Of a stretch of DNA of 64,000 nt, positions 1-7,526 are shown piece after piece. This DNA comes from Gudongella sp964575895 (GTDB taxonomy: Bacteria; Bacillota; Clostridia; Tissierellales; Tissierellaceae). Within the stretch, counting starts at the first letter, position 1; each line of letters opens with the position of its first letter. The stretch is taken from NCBI GenBank assembly GCA_964575895.1, contig CAZNTE010000001.1:1-64000 (forward strand). Reading direction: 5' to 3'. Both the position numbers and the translations under genes were made by a program. The notes beneath the pieces are model-generated. The model did no database searches, had not been told where the DNA came from, and saw only the letters and a program-made list of their open reading frames with translations.

Positions 1-54
1 AGCGCCCGGCTCATAACCGGTAGGTCCGGGGTTCGAGTCCCTGAAGGCCCACCA
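1..54 (+). tRNA. tRNA-Met-type (CAT anticodon), 3' part only
   Basis: The window opens inside a tRNA. The anticodon loop reads ctCATaa, followed by a variable region, a T arm (ccgggGTTCGAGTccctg) and a 3' acceptor strand aaggccc with discriminator A and an encoded CCA at 52-54. CAT fits elongator or initiator Met, or Ile-CAT; the 5' half lies outside the window, so the type cannot be fixed. Confidence 0.9.
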
Positions 55-57
55 ATG

Positions 58-89
58 AAAAACAGCAGATTGTACAATCTGCTGTTTTT
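58..89. terminator. Bidirectional Rho-independent terminator
   Basis: This is a perfect 32-base palindrome: a 16-base arm with the core ACAGCAGATTGT, flanked by A and T runs on both sides. It ends the tRNA transcript on the plus strand and the convergent exonuclease gene on the minus strand, whose stop codon lies inside the T run. Confidence 0.85.
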
Positions 90-1041
90 ATATGCCAATT
101 TTTATAATCTCATTTAAAACATTTTTAATGTTATCAATAATAGGTAAATTATTAATAAATAGTATAATCAGATTTTCAGGGAGCTTATATATTGTTTGGT
201 CAATTATTCCATTTTTGAAATTGAAGTCAGAAGTAATAATATAATTACAGTAAGTGCTATCATCTATATGAGCTTTTCTAGTTTCAATGGAAACTGTAAA
301 TTTTTTTTCTTCTATGCTTAAATGATGGTTACTACCATAATAATTGTAAGGTTTACTACATGGTCCCTTTAAATTACCACTGATTTTTAGCATATCTTTA
401 TCTAAAAATATATCCTTTATAATTAGTTTAGTATCACCTGATTCAATAGTTCTCAAACCATCTATATGGGGAATAATGCCAAGTAGCTTAGGCATTGAAT
501 AGATATCATCATAATTATGTTGCAAAATCTTATTAAGCAAGTCTGGATCCTTAGTATATTGGTATTCTTTGTAGAATTGGATACAATCTTTACCGGAGTA
601 AATATCCTCTCTATGAATATTTAAATATTTTTCCAAGGTCTTGAGCTTATAATTCTCAAGGGTTAAAAAATGCTTAAATTTTTTCAGATATTTCATAATA
701 TCAAAGGATTCATTACTTAATTGTATGTCATTGTACTTATTAATTCTAGAATTAATAAAAGGAATATCAAATGAATCTCCGTTATATGTCAAGAGGAGAC
801 AGTCTTTAACTTCAGATTTAAATGCCAGTAGTAAAGATTTTTCATCTTTAGCATCATCGATAAAGAGTTGAGTCATATGAAATCCTTCTGAAAGGTTGTA
901 CTTAACTATACCAATAAGATAAATAAAACTAAATTCTCTACTTAAACCTGTTGTTTCTATATCAATAAATACACTTTTTTCTAGATTGAAGGGTACATCA
1001 AATTTTAGTTCATAATTTATCTTATGTTCAATTTTCAACAT
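88..1041 (-). CDS. YprB-like ribonuclease H-fold 3'-5' exonuclease
   Basis: This 317-residue protein has the DEDD exonuclease pattern. FIDIETTGL near residue 26 supplies the first Asp/Glu pair, YNGDSFDIPF near residue 86 is the Exo II region, and a late HNYDDIYSM supplies the final Asp. This matches the RNase_H_2/YprB family, thought to act on nucleic acids in the cytoplasm; the substrate is not established. The start ATG follows a weak AAGGACG ribosome site. The gene stands alone, convergent to the tRNA and divergent from the IclR regulator. The family assignment is firm and the cellular role is not. Confidence 0.8.
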   Translation of the reverse strand: MLKIEHKINYELKFDVPFNLEKSVFIDIETTGLSREFSFIYLIGIVKYNLSEGFHMTQLFIDDAKDEKSLLLAFKSEVKDCLLLTYNGDSFDIPFINSRINKYNDIQLSNESFDIMKYLKKFKHFLTLENYKLKTLEKYLNIHREDIYSGKDCIQFYKEYQYTKDPDLLNKILQHNYDDIYSMPKLLGIIPHIDGLRTIESGDTKLIIKDIFLDKDMLKISGNLKGPCSKPYNYYGSNHHLSIEEKKFTVSIETRKAHIDDSTYCNYIITSDFNFKNGIIDQTIYKLPENLIILFINNLPIIDNIKNVLNEIIKIGI

Positions 1042-1077
1042 ATTTTCACGTCCTTAAAGAAAATAATTAAAAACACT

Positions 1078-1105
1078 TTTACTAATGGGAAAAATAGTGT
1101 AGAAT
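1078..1105 (+). promoter_or_regulatory. Possible sigma-A promoter for the IclR gene
   Basis: TTTACT and TAGAAT are separated by 16 bases, about 30 bases before the start codon. Both boxes deviate from consensus, so the call rests on position. Confidence 0.4.
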
Positions 1106-1135
1106 AATAGATAGTAAAAATGAGAGGTGATTAGT

Positions 1136-1915
1136 TTGACAAATGATGCAAAACAGAAAAAAACCATAGGTTCAGTGATAAAGGCTATAGATATAATCAA
1201 TTATATTGCAGAAAAGGATGAAGAGCAAGGGGCTACGGAAATTAGTGAGGCTCTAGGTTATGGAGTTAGTGCAACTTATCATTTATTAAATACACTTAAG
1301 GAATGTAATATGATCTCACAGAATGATAAAACAAAAAAATATCAATTGAGCCTTAAGCTTTGGCAATTAGGTATGACTGCTTATCATCAGAATCACATAT
1401 CAATTAGTCTTAGACCATTTTTAAGAAAACTTAAGGACGAGACTGGAGAAACAGCAAATTTAACAGTTCTTGATAGAAAACAAATAGTATATATTGCACA
1501 AGAAGAAAGTGATAAACTAATTAAGATGTTTACAAAAACAGGAGCCACAGCACCTCTACACTGTACGGCATCAGGGAAAATATTCCTAGCCTACAAAGAT
1601 AATGACAGAAGAGAAGAAATACTAAAGAATTATGTCTTAGAAAAATTTACTGAAAATACTATTTCTGACAAAGAAACATTATATAAGGAGCTTGAACAAA
1701 TAAAAAAGAAAGGATATGGATTTGACGTTGAAGAAAGAGATGATGATGTATCCTGCGTTGCTGCTCCAATTTTTGGGCCAAACAAAGAAGTCTTAGCATG
1801 TATTTCCATAAGTGGGCCTCATACAAGATTTACAAATACTAATAAGGAGAAATGGATAGATATAATCCTTAGAATTTCTAAGGAAGCATCAGATTTTATA
1901 AAATCAAGTAATTAG
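1136..1915 (+). CDS. IclR-family transcriptional regulator
   Basis: This is a 259-residue IclR protein. Residues about 10-70 form the winged helix-turn-helix (IGSVIKAIDIINYIAEKD, then ATEISEALG and SATYHLLNTL). The remainder is the GAF-like effector domain, with the typical ATAPLHCTASGKIFLAY and late VAAPIFGP segments. I start it at TTG 1136 because GAGAGGTGA ends five bases upstream; the in-frame GTG at 1127 lies within that ribosome site. It ends 9 bases before the PLP-enzyme gene, whose ribosome site overlaps the regulator's stop, so the two are co-transcribed. It probably controls that gene, perhaps in response to an amino acid or keto acid; this is inference. Confidence 0.9.
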   Translation: MTNDAKQKKTIGSVIKAIDIINYIAEKDEEQGATEISEALGYGVSATYHLLNTLKECNMISQNDKTKKYQLSLKLWQLGMTAYHQNHISISLRPFLRKLKDETGETANLTVLDRKQIVYIAQEESDKLIKMFTKTGATAPLHCTASGKIFLAYKDNDRREEILKNYVLEKFTENTISDKETLYKELEQIKKKGYGFDVEERDDDVSCVAAPIFGPNKEVLACISISGPHTRFTNTNKEKWIDIILRISKEASDFIKSSN

Positions 1916-1924
1916 GAGGTTGCG

Positions 1925-3100
1925 ATGAGATACAATTTAGTTTGTACAAATTGTGGTTTGAAATACGAGTCAGAAACTGAAACTACCCGGTGTATGGAAT
2001 GTAATGAACCTCTTGAAATGGAATTGGTGAAGAATGGTGAAATTGATTACAGTGTAGGGTTTAGTAATTCATTCAAGAGATACTTAAAATTCTATCCATA
2101 CTTAAAATTTGTAGAAGGTGCTTCATTGGGGGAGGGCTTTACTCCCTTGGTTAATATTTATGAAAACAAAAATTGGTATGTTAAAGTAGAGGGATCAAAT
2201 CCAAGCTGGTCTTTTAAAGATAGAGGAACTTTTACGGGTATCCTAAAAGCACTGGAGTTAGGATTTGATAAAGTTGGTACAGTGTCTACTGGTAATATGG
2301 CAGCATCTGTAGCAGCTTATGGTGCAAAATCAAATCTAGATACCTATATCTTAGTTAAGGATGAAATAGCTGAAGAGAAAATTGGACCTATTGGGATATA
2401 TGGACCCAAGGTTATAAAAGTTAAGGGAAATTATGGTGATCTCTATAAGAATAGTATAAAAATTGGTAAAGACAATGGAATATATTTTATAAATTCTGAT
2501 GCTCCTTATAGAGTGGAAGGATATAAAACTACCGCTTTTGAAATATATGAACAGTTAGGTAACAAGGTTCCTGACTTTATATTGGTACCAACAAGTGCAG
2601 GAGGTAATATCAGAGGTATAGAAAAGGGTTTTCGGGAGTTGATGAGTTCTGGTATAACAGCGACAACTCCCAGATTTGTAGCTGTACAAGCTATGGGTTG
2701 CAATCCAATAGTTAGGGGATTTAATGGTAATAAAACTAGCATTGAGAGAGTGGATAACCCTAATACAATTGCACATGCCATAGAAAATCCTTTCCCTCCA
2801 AGTGGGAATCAGGTTTTAAGAATGTTAAAGGCTAATGGTGGAATTGCTATTGATATTGAGGAAGATGAGATAATTACTGCTCAGAAAGAACTGGCAAATA
2901 TGGGTCAATTTGTACAACCTGCATCAGCTACTTCATTTGCTGCTTTAAAAAAGCTGTCAAAGAGGGGAATTATTTCAGATGAACATACAGCAGTATGTAT
3001 ACTTACAGCATCAGGATTAAAGTTTACTCAGAGCATTGAACTACACAAGATAAATGTTCAAAAATGTACATTAGAGGAATTAGAAGATTATTTAAAATAA
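1925..3100 (+). CDS. Threonine synthase-like PLP enzyme with N-terminal zinc ribbon
   Basis: This 391-residue fold-type II PLP enzyme begins with a CxxC pair at residues 7 and 10 and another at 23 and 26 (zinc ribbon). Lys98 in SWSFKDRGT is the expected Schiff-base lysine, TSAGGN the phosphate-binding loop, and STGNMAAS the substrate loop. This layout is shared by threonine synthases, cysteate synthase and several ammonia-lyases. No homoserine or threonine genes are nearby. The partner genes are an IclR regulator upstream and a convergent asparaginase, so a catabolic beta-elimination or replacement role is as plausible as threonine synthesis. The exact reaction is unresolved. Confidence 0.75.
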   Translation: MRYNLVCTNCGLKYESETETTRCMECNEPLEMELVKNGEIDYSVGFSNSFKRYLKFYPYLKFVEGASLGEGFTPLVNIYENKNWYVKVEGSNPSWSFKDRGTFTGILKALELGFDKVGTVSTGNMAASVAAYGAKSNLDTYILVKDEIAEEKIGPIGIYGPKVIKVKGNYGDLYKNSIKIGKDNGIYFINSDAPYRVEGYKTTAFEIYEQLGNKVPDFILVPTSAGGNIRGIEKGFRELMSSGITATTPRFVAVQAMGCNPIVRGFNGNKTSIERVDNPNTIAHAIENPFPPSGNQVLRMLKANGGIAIDIEEDEIITAQKELANMGQFVQPASATSFAALKKLSKRGIISDEHTAVCILTASGLKFTQSIELHKINVQKCTLEELEDYLK

Positions 3101-3106
3101 TAAAAA

Positions 3107-3130
3107 GGTCAGATATTAATTGATCTGGCC
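3107..3130. terminator. Terminator hairpin between convergent genes
   Basis: GGTCAGAT at 3107-3114 pairs with ATCTGGCC at 3123-3130, with one G-U pair and an 8-base loop. The A run before it would be a T run for the minus-strand asparaginase transcript. The T run on the plus side is poor. Confidence 0.6.
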
Positions 3131-4113
3131 TAAATATTTAGCTCGAATAACTCTTTTATTTTCTCCATTTTATCTGTATATCCAAGTATGACCATTAATT
3201 TGATTCTAGCTTTTTGTCCAGGAAGATTACCACCAAAGATTACACCGATATCTCTTAGTTGTTTTCCGCCACCTTCATAACCATAAGTATAGAGAACTCT
3301 ACCAGTATTACATCTGGAAACCATTACTACAGGGACATCATTAGTAATAGATTTTTTTATTCCGTTTACTAATGATGGTGGTACATTTCCCCTACCTAAT
3401 GCTTCTACAACAATGCCTTTATATCCACTATCTAAATAAAAATCAATAATATCTGAATCCATTCCAGGAACGCACTTAATCAATGCCACTTTCTTTTCAA
3501 TTGATTCAGAAGGGATTACTTGCCTTGATGGAATATTTCTATAGTAGATAACCTCATCATTATCTACAATTCCCAGAGGCCCAAATTCTAGGGATTTAAA
3601 AGTATCTAATGATAGAGTATTGGTTTTTGTAACTTGACTAGCAGCATTTACTTCGTTGTTCATAACAACCAGAACACCCTTTCCCAGTGATCCTGGTGAT
3701 AATACAGTGCATATAGCAGCTGAAAGATTACTCGATCCATCATAACCTAGTTCTGAAAAATTTCTCATGGCCCCAACCACTACTACAGGTTTTTGCGTAT
3801 CAAGTAAGAGATCGAGAAGGTAGGCAGTTTCCTCTAAAGTATCTGTTCCATGGGTAATGATTACACCAGTAATTGTTTCATCTTTTAGTTTTTCCCTTGT
3901 AAGTTTATAAAGTTCCATCATTACATCAGGTGTTATATGAGGGCTAGGCAGATTGGCAAAGTTAATTATCTCTAATTCCGTTAGATCACCTATGTTTTTA
4001 ATCATACTAAGTATTTCATCAGCATTTAATGCTGGGATTGCAGCGTGTAGATCAGGGTCTATCTTCATTGCTATAGTGCCACCAGTGAAAATCATTGCGA
4101 TTTTATTTTTCAT
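3130..4113 (-). CDS. ansA: L-asparaginase, type I (cytoplasmic)
   Basis: This 327-residue asparaginase hydrolyses L-asparagine to aspartate and ammonia. FTGGTIA at the N terminus carries the nucleophile Thr13, and ITHGTDTLEE carries the second catalytic Thr-Asp pair. There is no signal peptide, so it is the cytoplasmic type. The start ATG follows a strong TAGGAGG site. Its own promoter lies at 4144-4172, just beyond the terminator of the small RNA. It is convergent with the PLP enzyme. Asparaginase and a PLP lyase side by side suggest amino-acid fermentation. Confidence 0.92.
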   Translation of the reverse strand: MKNKIAMIFTGGTIAMKIDPDLHAAIPALNADEILSMIKNIGDLTELEIINFANLPSPHITPDVMMELYKLTREKLKDETITGVIITHGTDTLEETAYLLDLLLDTQKPVVVVGAMRNFSELGYDGSSNLSAAICTVLSPGSLGKGVLVVMNNEVNAASQVTKTNTLSLDTFKSLEFGPLGIVDNDEVIYYRNIPSRQVIPSESIEKKVALIKCVPGMDSDIIDFYLDSGYKGIVVEALGRGNVPPSLVNGIKKSITNDVPVVMVSRCNTGRVLYTYGYEGGGKQLRDIGVIFGGNLPGQKARIKLMVILGYTDKMEKIKELFELNI

Positions 4114-4143
4114 TAGTTATGCCTCCTAAGTTATTCTACAAAA

Positions 4144-4172
4144 ATCCTAACATAATAATAGCAAAGTATCAA
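4144..4172 (-). promoter_or_regulatory. Sigma-A-like promoter for ansA
   Basis: On the minus strand, TTGATA (4167-4172) and TAGGAT (4144-4149) are 17 bases apart, about 30 bases before the ansA start. It begins directly after the T run of the small-RNA terminator. Confidence 0.55.
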
Positions 4173-4173
4173 C

Positions 4174-4294
4174 AAAAAAGAAGACTCCAAATTAATGGAG
4201 TCTTTCATCCTAATAATTTAGGATGGAACATAACCGTTCAAAAAGGGGTATTGGGAATAGAGATCTAACACGAGGTTACCAGGGGGATAACCTC
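4174..4294 (-). ncRNA. Unassigned structured small RNA, about 120 nt
   Basis: A near-consensus promoter (4301-4329) and a Rho-independent terminator bracket about 120 noncoding bases. Read on the minus strand, the transcript starts with a 7-bp hairpin (GAGGTTA/TAACCTC) whose loop is TCCCCCTGG. An unpaired stretch with TTCCCAATACCCCTTTTT follows, then a small GAAC/GTTC hairpin and an 8-bp CATCCTAA/TTAGGATG hairpin. It ends with the terminator stem AAGACTCC/GGAGTCTT (4181-4188 with 4197-4204) and six Ts. The C-rich loops are of the kind that pair with ribosome binding sites in Firmicute regulatory RNAs. I could not match it to 6S, SRP, tmRNA, T-box or a known riboswitch. It may instead be a leader terminating before ansA. 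Confidence 0.6.
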
Positions 4295-4300
4295 ATATTG

Positions 4301-4329
4301 ATTATAACAAATATGATCAATTAATGCAA
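4301..4329 (-). promoter_or_regulatory. Strong sigma-A promoter for the small RNA
   Basis: On the minus strand, TTGCAT (4324-4329), a 17-base spacer and a perfect TATAAT (4301-4306) place the start of transcription at about 4294, exactly at the first hairpin of the RNA. Confidence 0.75.
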
Positions 4330-4334
4330 GAAAA

Positions 4335-4351
4335 TTGATAATACTTATCAA
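4335..4351. promoter_or_regulatory. Palindrome resembling a Fur box
   Basis: TTGATAATACTTATCAA is a 17-base inverted repeat between the divergent small-RNA and LUD promoters. Its inner 15 bases match the 7-1-7 Fur consensus TGATAATNATTATCA at all but one position. It lies upstream of both -35 elements, so its effect on either promoter is uncertain. Other metal or redox regulators could use a similar site. Confidence 0.45.
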
Positions 4352-4366
4352 TAAACTAATTAAGTG

Positions 4367-4395
4367 TTTATAATGTTTAACAAATTAGATATAAT
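4367..4395 (+). promoter_or_regulatory. Likely promoter for the LUD-nifS-thiI operon
   Basis: TTTATA and a perfect TATAAT are separated by 17 bases, 23 bases before the ATG of the LUD gene. The -35 element is weak. Confidence 0.5.
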
Positions 4396-4418
4396 ATATT
4401 TGGAAAGGAGCTGTTAAC

Positions 4419-5012
4419 ATGGAAAAAGTTATTAAAGCATTAGAAAAAAATGGCTTTGTTGTAAAGTTCTTCGAAAATAAGGAGTCTATTAAAGAGGAAC
4501 TGCTTAAAGAAATACAAGATGGTGAAAGTGTAGGTATGGGTGGTTCAGTTACTTTACAGGATTTAGGCATATATGATTTATTAAAGGAGAGGGGTATAAC
4601 TACATATTGGCACTGGAGAGATGAGGATAAGAAGAAAGCCTTGCAAATGTCAGTAAATTCTGAGGTTTATTTAACCAGTACAAATGCATTGACAGAAGAT
4701 GGAATGCTTGTTAATCTAGATGGTACGGGTAATAGGGTTGCATCTATGATATTTGGACATAAGAGAGTATATGTAATTGCTGGTAAGAACAAAATATGCA
4801 AGGATTATAATGATGCAATCTATAGACTTGAACATGTGGCAGCACCATTAAATGCAAAAAGATTAAATTTAAGCACACCTTGTGTTTATACAGGTGTTTG
4901 TAGTGATTGTGATTCAAAAGATAGAATCTGCAAAGCAGAGACAACAATTAGAAGAAATCCCAACGGAACTAAAATACACGTATATTTAGTAGATGAGGAA
5001 TTAGGTTATTAA
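4419..5012 (+). CDS. LUD-domain protein (LutC/YkgG-like) with Cys-rich C terminus
   Basis: This 197-residue LUD (DUF162) protein has the family signatures VGMGGSVTL near residue 33, LTSTNALTEDG near 86 and NLDGTGNRVA. In other bacteria LUD proteins take part in lactate oxidation, but the LutA and LutB partners are absent here. The C terminus carries four cysteines in CVYTGVCSDCDSKDRIC, which could bind a metal or iron-sulfur cluster. It follows a good AAAGGAG site and is separated by only 11 bases from the cysteine desulfurase gene, so it is probably the first gene of a sulfur-transfer operon. Its role there is unknown. Confidence 0.8.
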   Translation: MEKVIKALEKNGFVVKFFENKESIKEELLKEIQDGESVGMGGSVTLQDLGIYDLLKERGITTYWHWRDEDKKKALQMSVNSEVYLTSTNALTEDGMLVNLDGTGNRVASMIFGHKRVYVIAGKNKICKDYNDAIYRLEHVAAPLNAKRLNLSTPCVYTGVCSDCDSKDRICKAETTIRRNPNGTKIHVYLVDEELGY

Positions 5013-5023
5013 GAGGTGAAAAA

Positions 5024-6175
5024 TTGATATATTTAGATAACTGTGCAACAACAAAACCAAGAGAGGAAGTTATAAGAGTTATTACTGATGCAATGAGAGA
5101 TGACTTCGGGAATCCTTCATCACTTCATAGAAAGGGTTTTGCAATTGAGAAGAAAATCAAAAGTGCTAGAAAGGTAATAGCAGACTATCTTGGAGTAAGT
5201 GATGGTGAGATTTATTTTACATCAGGAGGAACTGAAGGTAACAATATGGCAATAATGGGGGTTGCTGAGGCCAATCCCCAACTAAAACATGTAATAACTA
5301 CAGGGATAGAACATCCTGCAGTCATGAACACCATTAGAAATTTAGAGAAAAATGGGTACTCAGTTACTGTCCTTGAGAACGATGAGTTTGGTAGAGTTAA
5401 TTTAAATCATCTTCAAAAATCTCTAAGACAGGATACTTTTCTAGTATCTATAATTCATGTGAATAACGAGATAGGAACTATCCAAAAGATAAATGAAATT
5501 GGAAAGATAGTAAAAGGATTTAACTCTCAGATTCATCTACATGTTGATGGCGTTCAGTCCTTTGGCAAAATTGATTTCTCATTAATTGAAGCTAAGGTAG
5601 ATAGTTATGCTTTTAGTTCACATAAGGTCTATGGACCAAAAGGTGTTGGTGGTCTATATATATCAAGAAAAGCAAAAATTAAGCCAATAATTTATGGTGG
5701 TGGACAAGAAAGAGGTATTCGTTCTGGAACTGAGAATACATTTGGTATACTAGGATTTGCTAAAGCTGTTGAAATAATCTCAACTAACCAAATTCACGAA
5801 AGAAGAAAAGTTTTAGAGCTTCGTCAGATTTTAATTCAGGAACTTAAGATAAAAATTAATGATATAAAGATTAATTCATTATTAGACCAAGAGTGTTCTC
5901 CTTATATATTAAGTGTTTCATTTTCAGATACTAAAGGTGAGGTTATAGTTCATTATCTTGAGGAGGATGAAATATATGTGTCTACAAGTTCGGCATGTTC
6001 ATCAAAGGGGACTAAAAAGAGCCATGTATTAGAAGGAATAGGCTTAGAGAATAAGTACTCAGAAGGAACAATTAGAATTTGTTTATCCCATGATTTATCC
6101 ACTGATGAGATTGAATTGGCTGCAACTAAAATAGCTGGTGCTGTTAGGGAAATTAGGAATATTACAAGGAGATGA
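5024..6175 (+). CDS. Cysteine desulfurase (NifS/IscS family)
   Basis: This 383-residue PLP enzyme removes sulfur from cysteine as a persulfide. IYLDNCATTKP opens the protein, SSHKVYGPKG carries the PLP lysine (Lys201), and STSSACSSKG carries the active-site Cys325 on the mobile loop. TTG is the start, five to six bases after GAGGTG. The gene almost abuts thiI; this pairing is widespread in Firmicutes, where the desulfurase feeds sulfur to ThiI for 4-thiouridine in tRNA. It might also supply selenium for SelD, although nothing here shows that. Confidence 0.93.
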   Translation: MIYLDNCATTKPREEVIRVITDAMRDDFGNPSSLHRKGFAIEKKIKSARKVIADYLGVSDGEIYFTSGGTEGNNMAIMGVAEANPQLKHVITTGIEHPAVMNTIRNLEKNGYSVTVLENDEFGRVNLNHLQKSLRQDTFLVSIIHVNNEIGTIQKINEIGKIVKGFNSQIHLHVDGVQSFGKIDFSLIEAKVDSYAFSSHKVYGPKGVGGLYISRKAKIKPIIYGGGQERGIRSGTENTFGILGFAKAVEIISTNQIHERRKVLELRQILIQELKIKINDIKINSLLDQECSPYILSVSFSDTKGEVIVHYLEEDEIYVSTSSACSSKGTKKSHVLEGIGLENKYSEGTIRICLSHDLSTDEIELAATKIAGAVREIRNITRR

Positions 6176-6179
6176 TTTT

Positions 6180-7346
6180 TTGGAAAGGGTAATTAGTGTT
6201 AGTTTAGGAGAAATTGTATTAAAAGGATTGAATAGAAAATACTTTGAAGATAGATTAATAAAGAATATGAGAAGGGTTTTATCCGATCTTGGTCAATACA
6301 AAATTTACAAGGAACAGGGCAAGATATATATAGAGGGTTTAAGTGGAAACAGTGAGATAGCAATAAAAAGGTTAAAGAAAATATTTGGACTAGTTTATGT
6401 TAGTCCATGTATTAGGGTGTCCACCGAGATGGATGAGATTAAAGCAGCAGCATATGAAATAATGAAGGAAGTATTAACAGATAATAAACCTGTTACATTT
6501 AAAGTAGAAACTTCAAGATCAGACAAAAGGTATCCATTGAAATCCCCTGATATATCAAGACAGGTGGGAGGATATGTTTTAAGTAAATTCGATAACCTTG
6601 GTGTTGATGTTCATAAACCAGAAATTATGTTAAATGTAGATGTGAAAGAGTACGGATATGTATATATAAGAAAGGAAAGGGCTTATGGTGGCCTTCCAGT
6701 TGGAACAAATGGAAAAGGTCTTTTGCTACTCTCTGGAGGAATTGATTCACCAGTAGCTGGATTTTTAATGGCTAAGAGAGGAGTGGAAGTAGATTCTGTT
6801 CATTTCCACTCTTACCCCTTTACATCGGAAAGAGCTGAAGAGAAGGTAATGGATTTAGCAAGAATTGTATCAATGTATACTGGACCAATGAAAGTATACA
6901 GTATCAATCTACTGAATATACAAAAAGAGATTAACAATAATTGTCCTGAAGATGAGATGACAATAATTTCGAGAAGATTTATGATGAGGATAGCGGAGAA
7001 AATATCCCAAAATAATAATTATCAAACTCTGATAACTGGTGAGAATTTAGGACAGGTTGCAAGCCAAACTATATTTAGTATGGATGTTATTAATAGGTCA
7101 GTGGAAATGCCAATATTAAGGCCATTGGTTGGCATGGATAAGGTGGATATTATTGAGTGGTCAAAAGAAATAGAAACATATGAAACTTCCATACAACCAT
7201 TTGATGACTGCTGCAGTATATTTTTACCTAAACATCCAGTTACTAGACCAAAAATTAATGAAATCGAAGAATCAGAATCTAATTTAGATGTTGAAAGATT
7301 GGTTACTGAAGCCTTGGAATCTATGAAGATTATTGAAATAAATTAA
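6180..7346 (+). CDS. thiI: tRNA 4-thiouridine synthase ThiI
   Basis: This 388-residue protein adenylates and thiolates U8 of tRNA using persulfide sulfur. An N-terminal ferredoxin-like and THUMP region (to about residue 165) precedes the PP-loop ATPase, whose LLLLSGGIDSP motif starts near residue 181. There is no C-terminal rhodanese domain, as is usual outside enterobacteria. I use TTG at 6180, seven bases after AAGGAGA; the resulting N terminus ERVISVSLGEIVLKG is typical. The next upstream start lies inside nifS. A terminator follows at 7385-7430. Confidence 0.94.
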   Translation: MERVISVSLGEIVLKGLNRKYFEDRLIKNMRRVLSDLGQYKIYKEQGKIYIEGLSGNSEIAIKRLKKIFGLVYVSPCIRVSTEMDEIKAAAYEIMKEVLTDNKPVTFKVETSRSDKRYPLKSPDISRQVGGYVLSKFDNLGVDVHKPEIMLNVDVKEYGYVYIRKERAYGGLPVGTNGKGLLLLSGGIDSPVAGFLMAKRGVEVDSVHFHSYPFTSERAEEKVMDLARIVSMYTGPMKVYSINLLNIQKEINNNCPEDEMTIISRRFMMRIAEKISQNNNYQTLITGENLGQVASQTIFSMDVINRSVEMPILRPLVGMDKVDIIEWSKEIETYETSIQPFDDCCSIFLPKHPVTRPKINEIEESESNLDVERLVTEALESMKIIEIN

Positions 7347-7384
7347 CACAAAATATTAAACAAATAGTTTATAAGCAAATGAAT

Positions 7385-7430
7385 AATAATACTTATTATG
7401 GGATTAATAATAGGTATTATTACTTTTTTT
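7385..7430 (+). terminator. Rho-independent terminator after thiI
   Basis: AATAATAC (7385-7392) pairs with GTATTATT (7414-7421), with further A-T pairing inside, and is followed by seven Ts. Confidence 0.7.
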
Positions 7431-7436
7431 GAGGTG

Positions 7437-7465
7437 TTGACATACCTTAATTCGTCACTTATAAT
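7437..7465 (+). promoter_or_regulatory. Consensus sigma-A promoter of the pot operon
   Basis: A perfect TTGACA and a perfect TATAAT are separated by 17 bases, 62 bases before the start of the regulator gene. A promoter this strong normally needs a repressor, and a palindrome follows at 7476-7496. Confidence 0.85.
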
Positions 7466-7475
7466 AATATAGTAA

Positions 7476-7496
7476 TTGTTTAGTAAATATAAACAA
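7476..7496. promoter_or_regulatory. Palindromic operator, probably for the XRE-cupin regulator
   Basis: TTGTTTA at 7476-7482 and its exact reverse complement TAAACAA at 7490-7496 flank a 7-base spacer. The site sits just after the expected transcription start, where a bound repressor would block RNA polymerase. A further half-like GTTTAGC follows at 7500. Confidence 0.6.
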
Positions 7497-7526
7497 AATG
7501 TTTAGCAGAAAGAATGGAGGGGAAAG

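Noticed and set aside
4174..4294. T-box, 6S or SRP RNA
   Set aside because: No T-box GGTGGTACCGCG-type element, no single long rod closing the two ends, and no SRP GGAAG/AGCAGCC tetraloop region; left as unassigned.
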